Source: Nephrocerus scutellatus (lineage: Eukaryota; Arthropoda; Insecta; Diptera; Pipunculidae). From it: a DNA stretch of 64,000 nucleotides. The DNA is taken from contig OX352763.1 in assembly GCA_947095585.1 (NCBI GenBank), forward strand, positions 100,419,908 to 100,483,907, in the 5' to 3' direction. Positions 1 to 11,293 of this stretch are shown here, one piece after another (position 1 is the stretch's first letter; each line of letters begins with the position of its first letter). The translations under genes were made by a program, and so were the position numbers. The notes beneath the pieces are model-generated. The model searched no databases. It saw only the letters and a list, made by a program, of their open reading frames with translations, and had not been told where the DNA came from.

Positions 1-1149
1 ACGTACTTGATATAAATTTAAAATAAAAACATCTAAATAATCCCTATTAGGTTTACTCATGGTCTAATTGAGGCTCTTGGAAGTGCTATAGTATAACATT
101 GTATATATAACTATAACACTTCTATATATACCAACCTTCCTAGCCATATTGTAACTTCTTTTTAAGCAGTAATAACACCGACTATAGTTAGGTCGACGCA
201 AGCAACTAATAATTTTGTACAGAGAATATGCTATGACGCAGGCTATTTTTACACTCGTTACTTACATGAAGCTTCGCACTTAACCATAGTACCTACAAAG
301 TACTCCTTCACTTGTACTTGTTACGTACAATGCCTTGATTCTTAATAAATTTACCAATTAACTTTTTATTTTGATAAATAATTAATAACAAACACTATCA
401 ACACCATGAAGGATCACCTAATGATCGGCCAATGGACATTGATATTCGATGTTCTCCTATAATGGAGATGATTTAATAAAATGTTACCAACTCGGCAAAG
501 GAGGCAGCATTTTATTAAATTAATCAGGTTTAGGATCGGACGATGTACGAGAGTAATGTTATCTTTGTGCGGCGATGGGCATGATGTTGATGTTGTACAA
601 GAACAACAGTCGCCACTTGTTGTCTCGCCAAAGGATGTATCGATTAATCACCGGCTGTTACCTTTTATTCAATTTAATTAGCTATCAGGGTACTAAAATA
701 GTCAATAGCGGCGACACTTGGTCGATCGGAAGTGTTTTTAACCAGAAAGAACGTTGGAACTGGTTACAGCTTCTATAAAGTTTATGTGTATTACTCGAGT
801 GATTTACATGGAAACATTTTTGACATGGAATAGTTGTTTGCTATTTCTGGAGAGCTATGTTAATTAAGAAGAAGAACCAATAAATGAGCAGAGGCTGCTG
901 GATAAAATCAGCCGACTTTAGGAAGAATACGTTGCTTCGTCTGTCGAATTGGAAATAGATGATATATTGAAATGGATGGCATGTCATGTATATTTGATAT
1001 TTCTTTGTAATAGCCTCTTAAAATGGTCAATAAAATGCGGGACGTTCGTCAATACGCTTTGAAATTGTGCTTTACGTTCGGTTGAGTCAAACATTCCTTT
1101 AATTATTTCTCTGCACTAAGCTTAATGTATAGTTGTGATCTTTCTTTCT
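1..1149. other. AT-rich stretch, no gene recognised
   Basis: I read both strands and found no recognisable protein domain, RNA gene or repeat. Open frames here (for example around 481-778) are short and have no family motif. Confidence 0.5.
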
Positions 1150-2079
1150 TTTAGTTCTCTTTAGATGCCTTCCCAAAATGTTCATCCTTAGCCTGGAAAG
1201 CGCAGGACAGCTACAGCGCAAATTTACAAGTAGGACTTACATATTGGATCCAATACAAGTTCGCGTTATGCCCACTTAGTGAACCGAATATGATCCGACA
1301 GTTCCTTATAGATATTCTTGGTGGTGTTTTTGTTTCGCCTATCCTTGAAAGTGCTTGGTAGTTCTACAAATGTTTATAGAATGTTATAGAACAGTGCTCT
1401 TGTTCGGCTTCCATAAATATCAACAGTTAAGTCACTAAACATTTGTTCCACACCAGTAGCAACAGCGGAAGAACCGCTTCTTGCAAGTGAATCGGCAGAT
1501 TGATTGGTATTTATCCCTCCCTGTATGGACTGGAACTCAGATAAGAATCACAGATTTCCATATTAAAATAGAGTTCAGTTTTCTATTACATTCCAGAATA
1601 ATCTTCGAGTTAGAATTCTCATCTAAGAACCATCATGCTCCAGTTCCTTCATCGAATATTAGTTCAAATTGTACTAAGAGTCTCAGATGAATTTTTTCCT
1701 TTACCTGCTAAGGTACTAAATTTTATATCTTCATTTAATCATTAAAAACGGTACAGTGCTATCCACAGGCTTCAGAAACGAAGAAAATTCTTCCGAAACC
1801 TTATGGAATATGTTTCTTTGCACACTCTTATGTCCATCATGCCAGACCTTATAGTTTCATCTAATTAATTAGATCCAGAGGTGTTGGACTCAGCAGTGTA
1901 TTGAAAGCATTTGCCGAGTAAGAGCGCATTACGCTTGTTATATCCAAGTTTAGTATCCTCTGAGTCATTCTGAGGCAAGTTCTTGACCACCAAAGAACTG
2001 CCGCATAGGTGTGAATAGGTCTGATTATCGTTTCGTTAAGTCTGTCAAGACTCTTCAAATCCATAAACTTAACCATAGG

Positions 2080-2314
2080 ATACAAGCTGCTGATTAATAA
2101 GACAATAGGCATAACAGTTTTTACATATGAATCCGAGACTTGGGTGCTTAGCAAAAAGCATTCTGACCTCTTAGCCGTATGCCGTAAGCCAGGACGCTCA
2201 GAATTTAGAGTTGAAAAACTGGATGACATCGGCTCAAAATCGGAACCGGTGGAGAGACTTTTTGCTGGAGTCCAGGACTGGACCTTGCTTGTAGATCCAA
2301 GTATGATGATGATG
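2080..2314 (+). mobile_element. 3' end fragment of (ATG)n-tailed LINE
   Basis: Plus-strand fragment. A peptide like TYESETWVLSKKHSDLLA marks the region after the reverse transcriptase. It is followed by the family's C-terminal coding end (agccaggacgctcag onward) and an ATGATGATGATG tail at 2302-2314. The same 3' sequence recurs at 7648-7990, 36174-36345, 37880-37966, 39365-39537 and 45250-45470. An internal deletion removes sequence between the two parts. It sits inside the minus-strand LINE remnant. Confidence 0.75.
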
Positions 2315-2694
2315 AGTGTTAAGAAAAACGAGTGTACTATTTTCGGACTAAGCCCGCACGATTTACTAAATGCTCTTTCACATTAATTTAAATGTAGACT
2401 GAACTTTTGTTTTCTCTCCTATATCTCCAACTAATCTACCAAAATAGAATTATATCTAGATATTGACTTCCGTGGAGATTGGTAGAGTGAATTCTTTAAG
2501 TACGGGAGTAACAAGACCATCAAATTTACGCTTTCGAGTAAATAAAACCAGAGTTGTTTTGCTCGGCCTTACATATTTTCCGTTTCTACGCAGCGGTTAT
2601 CCAACCGATGCAGAAGACTCTGTAGATTTATACAGGGAGCCATATACTTGTATGCCCAATTGACCAATTTCTTTGAGAAAAGAATCGACAACAA

Positions 2695-3103
2695 AGCAAC
2701 ACAGAAAACATTGCAAGGTCAAACAATTCGCTTGAAAACCACAGCAACGTTTCCTCTTCTTCCATCAACAGTGCTCAAGAGAAATAGCCACTTGCGTACC
2801 ACCTCTCCTTGAATTCAACCGCAATACTCGTGGATTTCTAAATGCTCATCAGTTTACCCCCAATCCCTTCTTCGGACGTAAAGTTAAGTTCAGAGATTTG
2901 TTCTTCAGCCGTACAATATGTATGTGAAGTATTCTGCGCAGCTCTGTTTTTTCACATCGCTAGGATCCACAGGCATTCAAAAGACAAACTCATAAACATC
3001 TCCTCTTTTCTCCTCCCTCCTTTTCTCTAACGCCAATGCTATGCCAAGCATACAGCCGAGCATTATAAGCGTGCAAACCCCTTTACGCGTGCGCAAATTA
3101 TAA
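2695..3103 (+). mobile_element. CR1-like LINE 3' end
   Basis: Carries the last part of a CR1/Jockey-group ORF with frameshifts. The recognisable stretch is CSREIATCVPPLLEFNRNTR, followed by a 3' tail that ends near gcgcaaattataaaaaaa. The same terminal sequence appears at 38982-39337 (minus), in related form at 8640-8790, and as a tip at 47369-47462. The copy is 5'-truncated, as is usual for LINE insertions. It splits the minus-strand LOA-like remnant. Confidence 0.75.
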
Positions 3104-3406
3104 AAAAACGAAGTGGCGAAATGGCTCCAGCTTAGCCACTTCGGCTGTAACTTTATCGTTTATATTATCCACTGTCTGAAGAAGCTTGTAGTAAATTCAT
3201 CTGGTTAAGGCTGGGGCTCCGCTCCATACCTTTCAGTAAAGTTGCACATCGAATCTAAGACAGCGTTTTCAAAAGCTCACTCAATATCAATAAACATCCC
3301 TATAATGAAGACTCCGTATATCATGCTACTCTTAATACAATACAATTTCATGAAAAGCATACTCACAGGATAAGCGTACTGATCTATAATTAATATATTT
3401 ATAATA

Positions 3407-3562
3407 GCTCGCGAATGGGTGACAAACGTACCGAGAGTAATAACTTGTCACGAAAATCTTCTCAATTCGCCGTTCAGAGCCGGCCTTAAATTGTAGGTCC
3501 CTCCCATTTGTGTCCAAAAATATAAATGCGCAACACAAATGGTCGCGGGAAGCTAGGCCTTA
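3407..3562 (+). repeat. tRNA-derived SINE, body fragment
   Basis: Matches the body of the SINE family seen complete at 53134-53409, from the cgagagtaataacttgtcac block through aatggtcgcgggaagctaggcc. The tRNA-like head and the (ATT)n tail are both missing. Confidence 0.75.
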
Positions 3563-3764
3563 TTCCAGAGTATATTTCTGAGTATATTCGTCCTAAAATA
3601 TAAATCGACCAATCGTTCAAGACCTTTTAGCACAAATTTAGCACAAATAACGAAAGATTCGGCTTGGTCTGAAGGTTTTTGCTAGCGAGTAATCGCTCTT
3701 GCCTGGTTTCGAGATAAAGGATAATTGCATAAACATATAGGAACATAACTGAGGGTCAAACTAG

Positions 3765-4595
3765 ATGCATATATTAAGATTCCAAATGAGTCAGCTGCTT
3801 CAAAAGGACGATATAGAGAATTACATTGCCAGCGATTTAGCCACTTTTCCTGCAACATACCAATCATGCCGTAGTGTTTTCCGATGCAAATCTCTATGCG
3901 TAAGCTATGTGCACGTTGGATTCCACATTTTTTGGCAGACGTACAAAAAAAGGATTGGTGCCGCCAAATGCTTGAAAAATTCGTTAAGGATACTTCCAAA
4001 AACGTATAAAAGATCATGACAGGTGATGATTCATGGATATTCCATGCGTATGAGCCGGAAAGAAAGGGGTAATCGACTGTTTGGGTCTTTCAATTCGAAT
4101 AAAATTCAACAAAATTTGTGCGAGCTCGGGGCGTTGGGAAGCAAATGGGCGTATTCTTCACGAAAACCATTCAGGTGGCTACTGTGGCTTTTGAAAATCA
4201 AAAAACAGTCAGTTCAGCTTGGTATACGATCATTTTTTTGCCCGCGGTTTTCAACAAATTGAGAGAAAACAACCTAAAACTTCGAATAATTTTTCATCAC
4301 GATCACGATGTGAGCTCAAACATATCACATCAAATAAGCAAGTATTTAAGCACTCAAACGATTGAATTGATGGGTCATCTGCCTTACAGCACCGACTTGG
4401 CACCCAATGATTTCTTCCTGTTCCCAACAATCAAAGATAAGATGCGTGGACAACGATTTTCATCGCTTGAAGAAGTGGTTGAAGCTTTCAAAAACCATGT
4501 TTTGGAGCTATCATTTTCGGACTGGAAACAGTGTTAGACCTTAGAGGCGAATATTTTGAAAAGCAATAAAACAATGTTTGATGGAAAATTTTTAA
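3765..4595 (+). pseudogene. mariner transposase relic
   Basis: Decayed mariner-family transposase that would cut and paste its own DNA element. The N-terminal helix-turn-helix part is unreadable. The catalytic core is visible across frame breaks: TGDDSW near 4020-4035 (first Asp), VFFTKTIQVATVAFENQKTV, then FHHDHD near 4298 (second Asp) and LAPNDFFLFP near 4400 (third Asp), ending LELSFSDWKQC before a stop at 4535. One extra residue separates the second and third Asp compared with the usual DD34D spacing. Stops and frameshifts make it non-functional. A second, shorter copy lies at 23009-23410. No terminal inverted repeat was located with confidence. Confidence 0.85.
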
Positions 4596-4683
4596 TTTTT
4601 TATTACTTTTTCTATAAACTTTTACGGCAACCATCGTAAATGGTAACATTACTTTTATCCAGAGCAAAGTTGGCACTAAGCAA

Positions 4684-4805
4684 CTTAATAATAATAATAA
4701 TCGCTGTCACGTCAAATGACAGACCGATGCGGTTTAACTTCACGCGACCATTCGTGTTGTGCATGTTATATTTGTGCACACGATTGGAAGGGACCTACAA
4801 TGATT
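4684..4805 (-). repeat. Degenerate SINE fragment
   Basis: Starts with an (ATA)n run and continues with a diverged version of the SINE body in reverse orientation (acagaccgatgcgg, cgcgaccattcgtgttgtgcat, ggaagggacctacaat). Older than the other copies. Confidence 0.65.
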
Positions 4806-5655
4806 TTTTATGTTTCTTGGATTTATATCTCGAAACTCCTGCTCAGAAGCCCAAAACAGTAACCATTATAGCTACCCTAAGCTCTACTACCATACTCTGA
4901 TTTAAATATTTGCAAATGCGTAGAAATGGTTGCTTTTATATGTTATGTAATAACCATATACCACTAACTGAAGTACAGGAAAAAGTTAGAGTTTTTTATG
5001 GATTTGCAGCCAAAAAAGCTACACCTTAAAAACTCCTGCAGACACAAAACTTGAAACCTCTTATTTGGATTTTTGTGCAGTGAATGTAAAATCCGCTCGA
5101 ATAAATAATTTACCTGCAAATCTAAAAAAAACAGTGGTAGGTAATAATTAACAACCATCACATCCAAGGACGATGACAAAAACAAAGCAATCTTAGCATA
5201 CCGTTAAATGGCAGAACAACATTACATACGATTACGATGTTCACAACTCGCGCTCCCCATTTATAATGACTCCATAAGCCGGCTTTGTTGTGCTCAGCAT
5301 GTGCTCCCCCATGCAGTGTACCATGAATTTTTGGCTTTTTCCTGGCAACAACAAAACAATGAAAAGAAAATTATGGTTGTGGAGAGTTGCAGGGATTTGT
5401 GCAGGATGTCTGATGGAATAATTTCAAAATGACGGCAAATGAATTTTTCATGCAGCCAGTAAAATATGGTTTTGATTGGTATGGAGTTGAGTAACAAAGA
5501 TCCACTTGATAATCAAGGCATCCAAAATGTCAAATTCTATTTGCCCTGTGATTTGTGTAGAGGAACTGCTTTTTAATTCTCTATACAAATATTGCGACGG
5601 CATGTGTCTGTCGGTGGCTAGCTGGCTGGTGGAATCTTGTAATACATTTTTAACT
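4806..5655. other. No gene recognised
   Basis: Open frames such as 5208-5432 and 4964-5185 show no family motif, and I see no repeat shared with the rest of the window. Confidence 0.4.
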
Positions 5656-5659
5656 CACT

Positions 5660-5770
5660 TCCTAAGGATCGATTTTTTTCAAACTTTACACACATGCGGA
5701 TCTCCGATGACAACACTTTCTATTAATTTGGAGGTGATCAGGCTGGGCGGCTCTTATAATTTTTATGGGT
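5660..5770 (-). repeat. Dispersed ~100-bp module, single copy
   Basis: Reverse-complement copy of the module that is tandemly arrayed at 28740-29335: the block equivalent to gtgttgtcatcggagat followed by cgcatgtgtgtaaagtttga is clear. Function unknown. Confidence 0.65.
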
Positions 5771-6034
5771 TGTTTTTTTATGAACCAGTAAATATAGCCT
5801 GAGGTTACCTGGTTGTGTGGCTTAACAATACAGCAGCAACCACAATCTCGTTATTTGTCTCACTGCTATGACGTTAATTATATCAAATTGTCATTAAAAC
5901 TCTAGAAGTTTTAAGCTTCTTTTTTATTTCACAGGGTGAAACAACGAAGACGATATGATTCAAAAATTCGTAACTTATTTGTTTTAAGCTTATAGCGTCA
6001 ATGGCGGTAGCGACTACCTATTAATTAAAAATTA

Positions 6035-7570
6035 ATTAAATTAATTGGAACCCCCTTTCATATGGGATGGAACTTAGCGGTGAATGAGTTGCTGTTATCC
6101 CTAAGAGGTGAGGGCTGTAGAGTAATCGCTTATGCGGATGACGTTGCTATCGCCGTCTCAGTACAGTACCCGAATAATTTGAAAGAACTCTTGCAACAAG
6201 ATAACTTGCTGGGCAGATCGCTGAAGTTTTGGGGTAAATCCTCACAAAATGAGCTTGTCTTATTCACCAGGAAATATAAAGTTCCACATATTAACCCTCT
6301 TTCTATAAATGGTATAGTTTTAACATTCTCTGATAAAGCCATGTATATACGAGGAATATAATATACTATACATGTTCTAGACAGGAAGCTTAGCTGGAAA
6401 CCAAATACTATTCAAGAAAGAGTTGGCAAAGTCACAGAGTGGCATTCTTCTCATGCAAAAAAGCCATTGGTAACAGATGGGGTCTTCAACCCCATATAAC
6501 TCATTGGCTATATACAGCGGTTATAAGACCTTCTGTTATATATGCTTTTACTGTATGGTACCCTGCCTTATATAAGAAAGTAAATCTAGACAAATTAGCC
6601 AAAGTCCAAAGATCAGCTAGTCTATCTATTATTAGACATTCTGTTCGACCTTACACCACTCAATGTTTTCAGCAGGCATCTAGCTGCTTGCGCGGCTATT
6701 CGCCTCAAGGCTATCTCCCACTGGACTAAAAATGAAATCGGTCACTCCTCCTGAATTTAGACAGGATCCCACACAAACATAGACTAAACCAGTCCGCAGC
6801 TAAATTTCAATAAAAACTTTCAGCTCACCTTCCCCAATCTGGGAAGAGGATGCTTACCAGGAAGATGAACAGATTCATTTTTACACAGACGGCTCAAAAA
6901 CTGATGACGGAGTCGGCGGAGGTGTTTCCTCAAAAAAAGCTAAATCTTAGCTTCCATTTCCGTCTTTCAAATCACAGTAATGTTTTATAAACTTTGATTA
7001 TGGCGATCAGTGAAGCCTTATCTTGGCTGAAGAGAAACTTCATATCCGCTAACGATATCCGTATATTCTCGGATATCCAAGCTGCACTGAAATCCTTGGA
7101 ATCAGTCTCTACAAACTCAATTGTAGCCCTTAATATTCACCTGTGTTGGGTACTAGGGCACAGTGACATTCCGGGTAACTGTATGACTGACGAACTCGCT
7201 AAACAAGGAACTACACTACCCATCTTACCAGAATATGGTTCTCTGTGCATATTAATCGCTACATGCAAACCCATTTTAAAGCGGGATGCTAGTGAAAAAA
7301 CTTACCGTAAGTGGTCAAACGGTACAACCTGCATAGCGACAAAACATATCTGGCCGAAGCTGGATCCGAATCGCTCCAAGTGTTTGATCTCTCAAAAAAT
7401 ATCGCACATCAGTGCTATTTTAGGTGCCATCACCGGACACTGTCTCATAGGCAGACATTCAGAAAGACTTGGCGTCTTCTCGAATGACTCCTGCAGAAGC
7501 TGCATGGATGAGGAGGAGGAGGAAACCATCGTCTAGCTTCTATGTACTTGTCCAGCCATCTAACAAAAAC
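6035..7570 (+). mobile_element. RNase H-bearing LINE, 5'-truncated
   Basis: Non-LTR retrotransposon of the LOA/I-like group. In order: the reverse transcriptase palm with the catalytic box IAYADDVAI near 6129, FTRKYKVPHINPLS near 6265, the thumb near 6505-6660 (TAVIRPSVIYAFTVWYPAL), an RNase H start FYTDGSKTDDGVGGG at about 6877, further RNase H (VLGHSDIPGNCMTDELAKQG near 7150), and the C-terminal Cys/His patch CRSCMDEEEEETI before a stop at about 7536. The ORF is broken by several frameshifts. A related copy is at 16300-16860 on the other strand. The protein would have reverse-transcribed its own RNA at a chromosomal nick. Confidence 0.85.
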
Positions 7571-7647
7571 GTAAACTCCATATGAGAGTTTTTTTCTACA
7601 ACGACACTAATAATCTCACATCAACATTGACTTTGGTAGACTCCTAC

Positions 7648-7990
7648 ACTTCATCATCATTATCATATTTGGCTCAACAACCAGTGTCCGGTCCTGGCCT
7701 CCCGCAAAAAATCTCTCCACCGGTCCCGATTTCGAGCCGATTTCATCCAGTTTGGCATCCCTAAACTCTGGGCGTCCTGGTCTACGCCATCCTTCCAGCG
7801 TAGGCTTGGCCGGACTCGCTGTCATGTACCATAACTCTTACCGCAAAGGACTATCTGAGCAGGATCATCCTCGCTCATGCGAGCTCGGTGTCCTCCGGTG
7901 GGCAGGATCTACCTACCGAGCTTAGTTCTCTTCACAATGCCGACATCACGGTAACGTTCGCAGAGTATCACATACGGTGCCAACAGAGTA
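7648..7990 (-). mobile_element. 3' end of (ATG)n-tailed LINE
   Basis: On the minus strand this reads as the C-terminal tail of a LINE ORF, with peptide pieces such as RPSLRWKDGVDQDAQSLG and ARNRDRWRDF, followed by a short untranslated end and an (ATG)n-type tail (catcatcattatcat on the plus strand at about 7655). It is the best-preserved copy of this 3' end in the window. It abuts the CR1-like fragment at 7985-8795. Confidence 0.8.
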
Positions 7991-8795
7991 GAATTTAACG
8001 CTGCCAAAACTCAAGGCTGTGTTCTGTCGTCCATGCGTAATTTAAACCCCCAAGCTTTTCCATGAATGGATCTTGCATCGAAGAAACTGAAAAACTCTCA
8101 ATTCTCGGTATATGCGTCAACAACAAGCTTCGTTGGAACGACCACATGCTTGCCATCACCAAGAATGCTGCGGAATTATTAGGTTTTCTAAAACGGTACA
8201 AGATGTACTTCACTCCTTCAGATCTGGCTTCTATTTACAAGGCATATATTCGCCCTAAACTAGAATACAACTGTATTGTCTGGACAGGTGGCCACATTGC
8301 ATCCGCTTGACAGAATTCAGAACCGCGCGATAAAACTTATTGGTGACGTAAATATCGCGAAAACAATCGAATCGCTCGAACATCGTAGGAATCTTTCCTG
8401 CTTGTCACTTTTTCTATCGCTATTTCTACAAGCGGTGTTCAAAAGAAATATCCAGATGCATCCCGTCCATTCTTGAACCCATCCGTAATACCTGTGCCTC
8501 AACTTGAGGGTCTACCATTAGGCCTATCTTCGGACCTACTTACCAATTCAGATATTCCTTCTTTAGCCGCACTATAGTTATGTGGAATGAATTGTCCGAT
8601 TCTGTGTTTCCGCATTTTTATGATCTGCAATCGTTTAAGACATGCGTGCATAGACATCTCATCTTTTTCTCTACCTAATTTCCTAACGCCCACGCTGTGC
8701 TAAGCATTATAGGGGTGCAAATCCCTTTACCGATTCGATTACCTAACTCATTAAAACTCTTTATCCATTCAACTTAACTTTAACTTGGTTTGGAA
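7985..8795 (+). mobile_element. CR1/Jockey-group LINE 3' part
   Basis: Begins in the ORF at NRVEFNAAKTQGCVLSS, the segment after the reverse transcriptase active site, and runs through LSILGICVNNKLRWNDHM and YIRPKLEYNCIVWTGG to a frameshift near 8290. It continues as LDRIQNRAIKLIGDVNIAKT and SLEHRRNLSCLSLF, then the terminal tail near 8700-8790. The layout parallels the end of the element at 11294-14537, but the sequence is a different family of the same clade. It is 5'-truncated and not functional. Confidence 0.8.
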
Positions 8796-10084
8796 GCGTA
8801 TTGCGGGAACACGTTTTCAATTTCTACTTTTATTAATGCGACATTTCATAAAACAAATTGCAACTCATTCCAGCCTTTTTTCGATATGAGAGAGACAGAC
8901 AGACAGAAGTTTAGAAATAAAGACCGCAAAGAATGGAATGGATAAGGAGCACTTTGAAATTCAGAAAGTCAAAAATAGATAAATTACAAGTAAAACCAAG
9001 AAGTTTGCTGTGCGCTTCATTTGCTCTATACGGCCAATCGCTTAGGAATGTCTGTGAAACATATGTATGACGTTTTTGCTAGTATAGTGCCGGCCGATTC
9101 TTACAGGCCATTGCCATTAATGTGCCATTATGGTGAACAAGGTAAAAGTAGCAAGGGATATGCAACGGCACTATCTACTTGGAAATCCACCGCAAGTAAA
9201 CAGTTTTGGATTTAAGTCAATTGCATGTTTGAGAGCTCATTCCTGGTCTAAGAGCCGTTGAGACACAGATATAGAGTCGTACATTTTATTAAGTCATTTT
9301 GTAAGGAAGTGAACACGAAGAGACATCGTCATCGTCATGAGTTGCCCGGAAAACCAAGAGTTACGTCTATCTTGGTTTTTGTAGTTTTTGCTTAATCGGT
9401 ACCTACTCACTGTGTACTGTAAACTCCTTGAATTGCCCACATTCTGAAGTTATTTACAGTCAGATTAGTAACAGTCCTTTTGAATGTTCAGAATGCCATG
9501 ATGGCAGAAAGACAGGAAATGTTATTTAAAGGAAGAACTTTGAATATCCATGAAATTCCGGGAATGGCCTCCAGTCTACAAACAAAATTGTCTATTAATC
9601 GCGGAGGTAATTACTTTGGATAATGAGAGAAAGTTTAGTTTACTTTATACCGTTAACGTAGGCACACAAACGGTGTTTTGTTGATTGCAGACATAATAAC
9701 TCGTGGCATTTTTTTACTCCTGCTATTTTAGTATGAAGATATTTACAATTTACAAACGTTAACCCTTACTATAGTAATGGCAACGACCATGTTTCTTTGA
9801 AATTTAATTTAATTGGCAAGAGATAAAACACAGTCTTAAGGCGCTGTTTATCCACTTGATTCGTTTCTTATCCTCTACCGAAGGTAATGATGTCTACATC
9901 TATATCTATCACATTGATCGCCGCGTTTTACAACGTTTAGCAATTTGGCATGCCGCTTATCCTCTAATATTTTTAAGGTAGTTCTTCTGATTATTTCAGG
10001 ATAGTGCCTTCTTTGCCTGCTAATAGCTTAGCTATTATTATTACGAATTTTCTTGTTATTATTGTTATTATTACGATATAAGAT
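8796..10084. other. No gene recognised
   Basis: AT-rich sequence. A short GACA run occurs near 8890. The open frame at 9021-9215 has no recognisable motif, and nothing here matches the repeat families of this window. Confidence 0.4.
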
Positions 10085-10138
10085 TAAACGAGAAACTAGG
10101 TCTTTGACCACAAAGGTCGGTCCCGCCGGATATCGCCT
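10085..10138 (+). repeat. SINE body relic
   Basis: The stretch actaggtctttgaccacaaa followed by ggtcggtcccgccggatat resembles the SINE's 3' body (gctaggccttggaccgcaat and on), with many changes. Too short for a firm call. Confidence 0.4.
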
Positions 10139-10364
10139 ACAAACATAATTACCGTTGTCTGTTTGTCTGTATAGATAATGTCCACTGGACACCATATATT
10201 TGTTTGGTGCTCCGATGAAAAATGGTGAAATGGTTAGGTGGCAGAAAAAAAGAGTCCGTCATTTTTGACTTGATAGCTTGATTTTCCTGTTGAATTTTTA
10301 CACGCACATTGTCCCTCCGGAATGCCGCCACATATACTGAAATTGAAAGTTGGTGCATTTATCA

Positions 10365-10862
10365 TTATTATTATTTATGTCCTATACCCCATTGTGGGTC
10401 CTAGGGACTCTACTACGCCTACGCGCCATCGTGTGCGGTAAATGGCAATAAGCTTCAGCTCTCTCCAACTCTTCCCCAATTGCCTTGACACCTCCTCAAC
10501 TGTTCTGCGCCATGTATTTCTCGGACGACCCGTTCTTCTACCATCCTGAGATAACGGATTCCATTGAATTGCGTAGTTTGGTATGGAGCTGTCGCCTTTT
10601 CGGAGTGTATGACCAATCCACTGACACTTTTGTTGTTGGATGGTTGTACCTATTGCTCCTGACCCGTTCTCTGGTAAAGATGTTCGATAGAGATACGGTT
10701 AGGCCAGAAAACCCTTAAGATGTTCCGTAGGCACCTATTTACGAACGTTTGTAATCTTTTTGTGCTAGTAGCGGTCACCTTCCATGTACTGCACCCATAC
10801 AACAGCACAGATTCAACACTTGAACGGAACAGTCGCAGCTTGGTGTTTAGTGTTAAGTGTTA
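10365..10862 (-). mobile_element. RTE-like LINE 3' end
   Basis: Read on the minus strand it gives NTKLRLFRSSVESVLLYGC near 10855, then the family's C-terminal block around 10600-10500 (QWNPLSQDGRRTGRPRNTWR, then RTVEEV), ending in an (AAT)n-like tail at 10365-10380. These blocks are typical of RTE-type LINEs. Frameshifts are present. A longer relative lies at 21976-22995. The 5' break coincides with an inverted repeat at 10835-10875, where Helitron sequence begins. Confidence 0.85.
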
Positions 10863-10875
10863 AACACCAAGCTGC
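10835..10875. repeat. Perfect inverted repeat at LINE/Helitron junction
   Basis: Left arm gcagcttggtgttta (10835-10849) is exactly complementary to right arm taaacaccaagctgc (10861-10875), with an 11-nt loop. The left arm is RTE coding sequence; the right arm looks like an inverted copy of it. Confidence 0.85.
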
Positions 10876-11215
10876 ATTTATCATGCTTATTCAAAATCTT
10901 AACCCAAAAAAAGAGTTTGTTGAATGGAACTCGATTAATAGTCAGGAGTATTAATCGAAACTGTATAAAAGCAGAAATGATCACAAGGATTAATAAGAGG
11001 GAATAAATTTGCATTCCTAGACTTGATTTGGAAGCAAGCGAAAGTACTTTGTCATTCAAAGAATGTAGCGTCGCCAATTTCCATTGATGTTGGTTTTTGC
11101 AATGATCATCACCAAGAATCAAAACCAGTATTCTGATCATGTCGGTGTTTATCTTCCTCAGCCAGTTTTCGCTGATGGACAGTTATATGTCGCTTTAACT
11201 CGAGGAAGATATCAT
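10876..11215 (+). pseudogene. Helitron helicase C-terminal relic
   Basis: Remnant of the Pif1-type helicase part of a Helitron Rep/helicase, the enzyme of rolling-circle DNA transposons. Across frame breaks I can read MLIQNLNPKK near 10881, a middle part rich in Ile/Arg resembling the family, and then a clean terminal stretch at about 11070-11215 with RQFPLMLVFAMIITKNQ and VGVYLPQPVFADGQLYVALT. The latter corresponds to the conserved last helicase motif (usually VALSR). The Walker motifs, Rep domain and the 3' hairpin/CTAG end are not seen, so only a stump remains. Confidence 0.8.
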
Positions 11216-11293
11216 AAACATTAAAAAGTCTTAATTATATATATAATATAAAGATTCAAGGAGATTTACTTAAGAACTCGAGTATGTTTACAA

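Larger units (their letters stand above)
1150..3320 (-). mobile_element. LOA/I-like LINE remnant, interrupted twice
   Basis: Degraded non-LTR retrotransposon read on the minus strand. From its 5' side: a reverse transcriptase patch near 3320-3104 (a motif like DIEGAFDNA and a following AVLDSMCNFTERYG stretch), a second patch at 2690-2400 (KTTLVLFTRKRKF, the post-catalytic region of RNase H-bearing LINEs), then the thumb region at 2075-1861 (ETIIRPIHTYAAVLWW) and an eroded RNase H/C-terminal part down to about 1150. The last two parts match the element at 58450-59735 closely in DNA. Pieces of other elements (2080-2314 and 2695-3103) lie inside it, so the three patches are probably one old insertion. 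Frameshifts and stops are numerous and no activity is expected. The clade name is a judgement from motif style. Confidence 0.7.
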
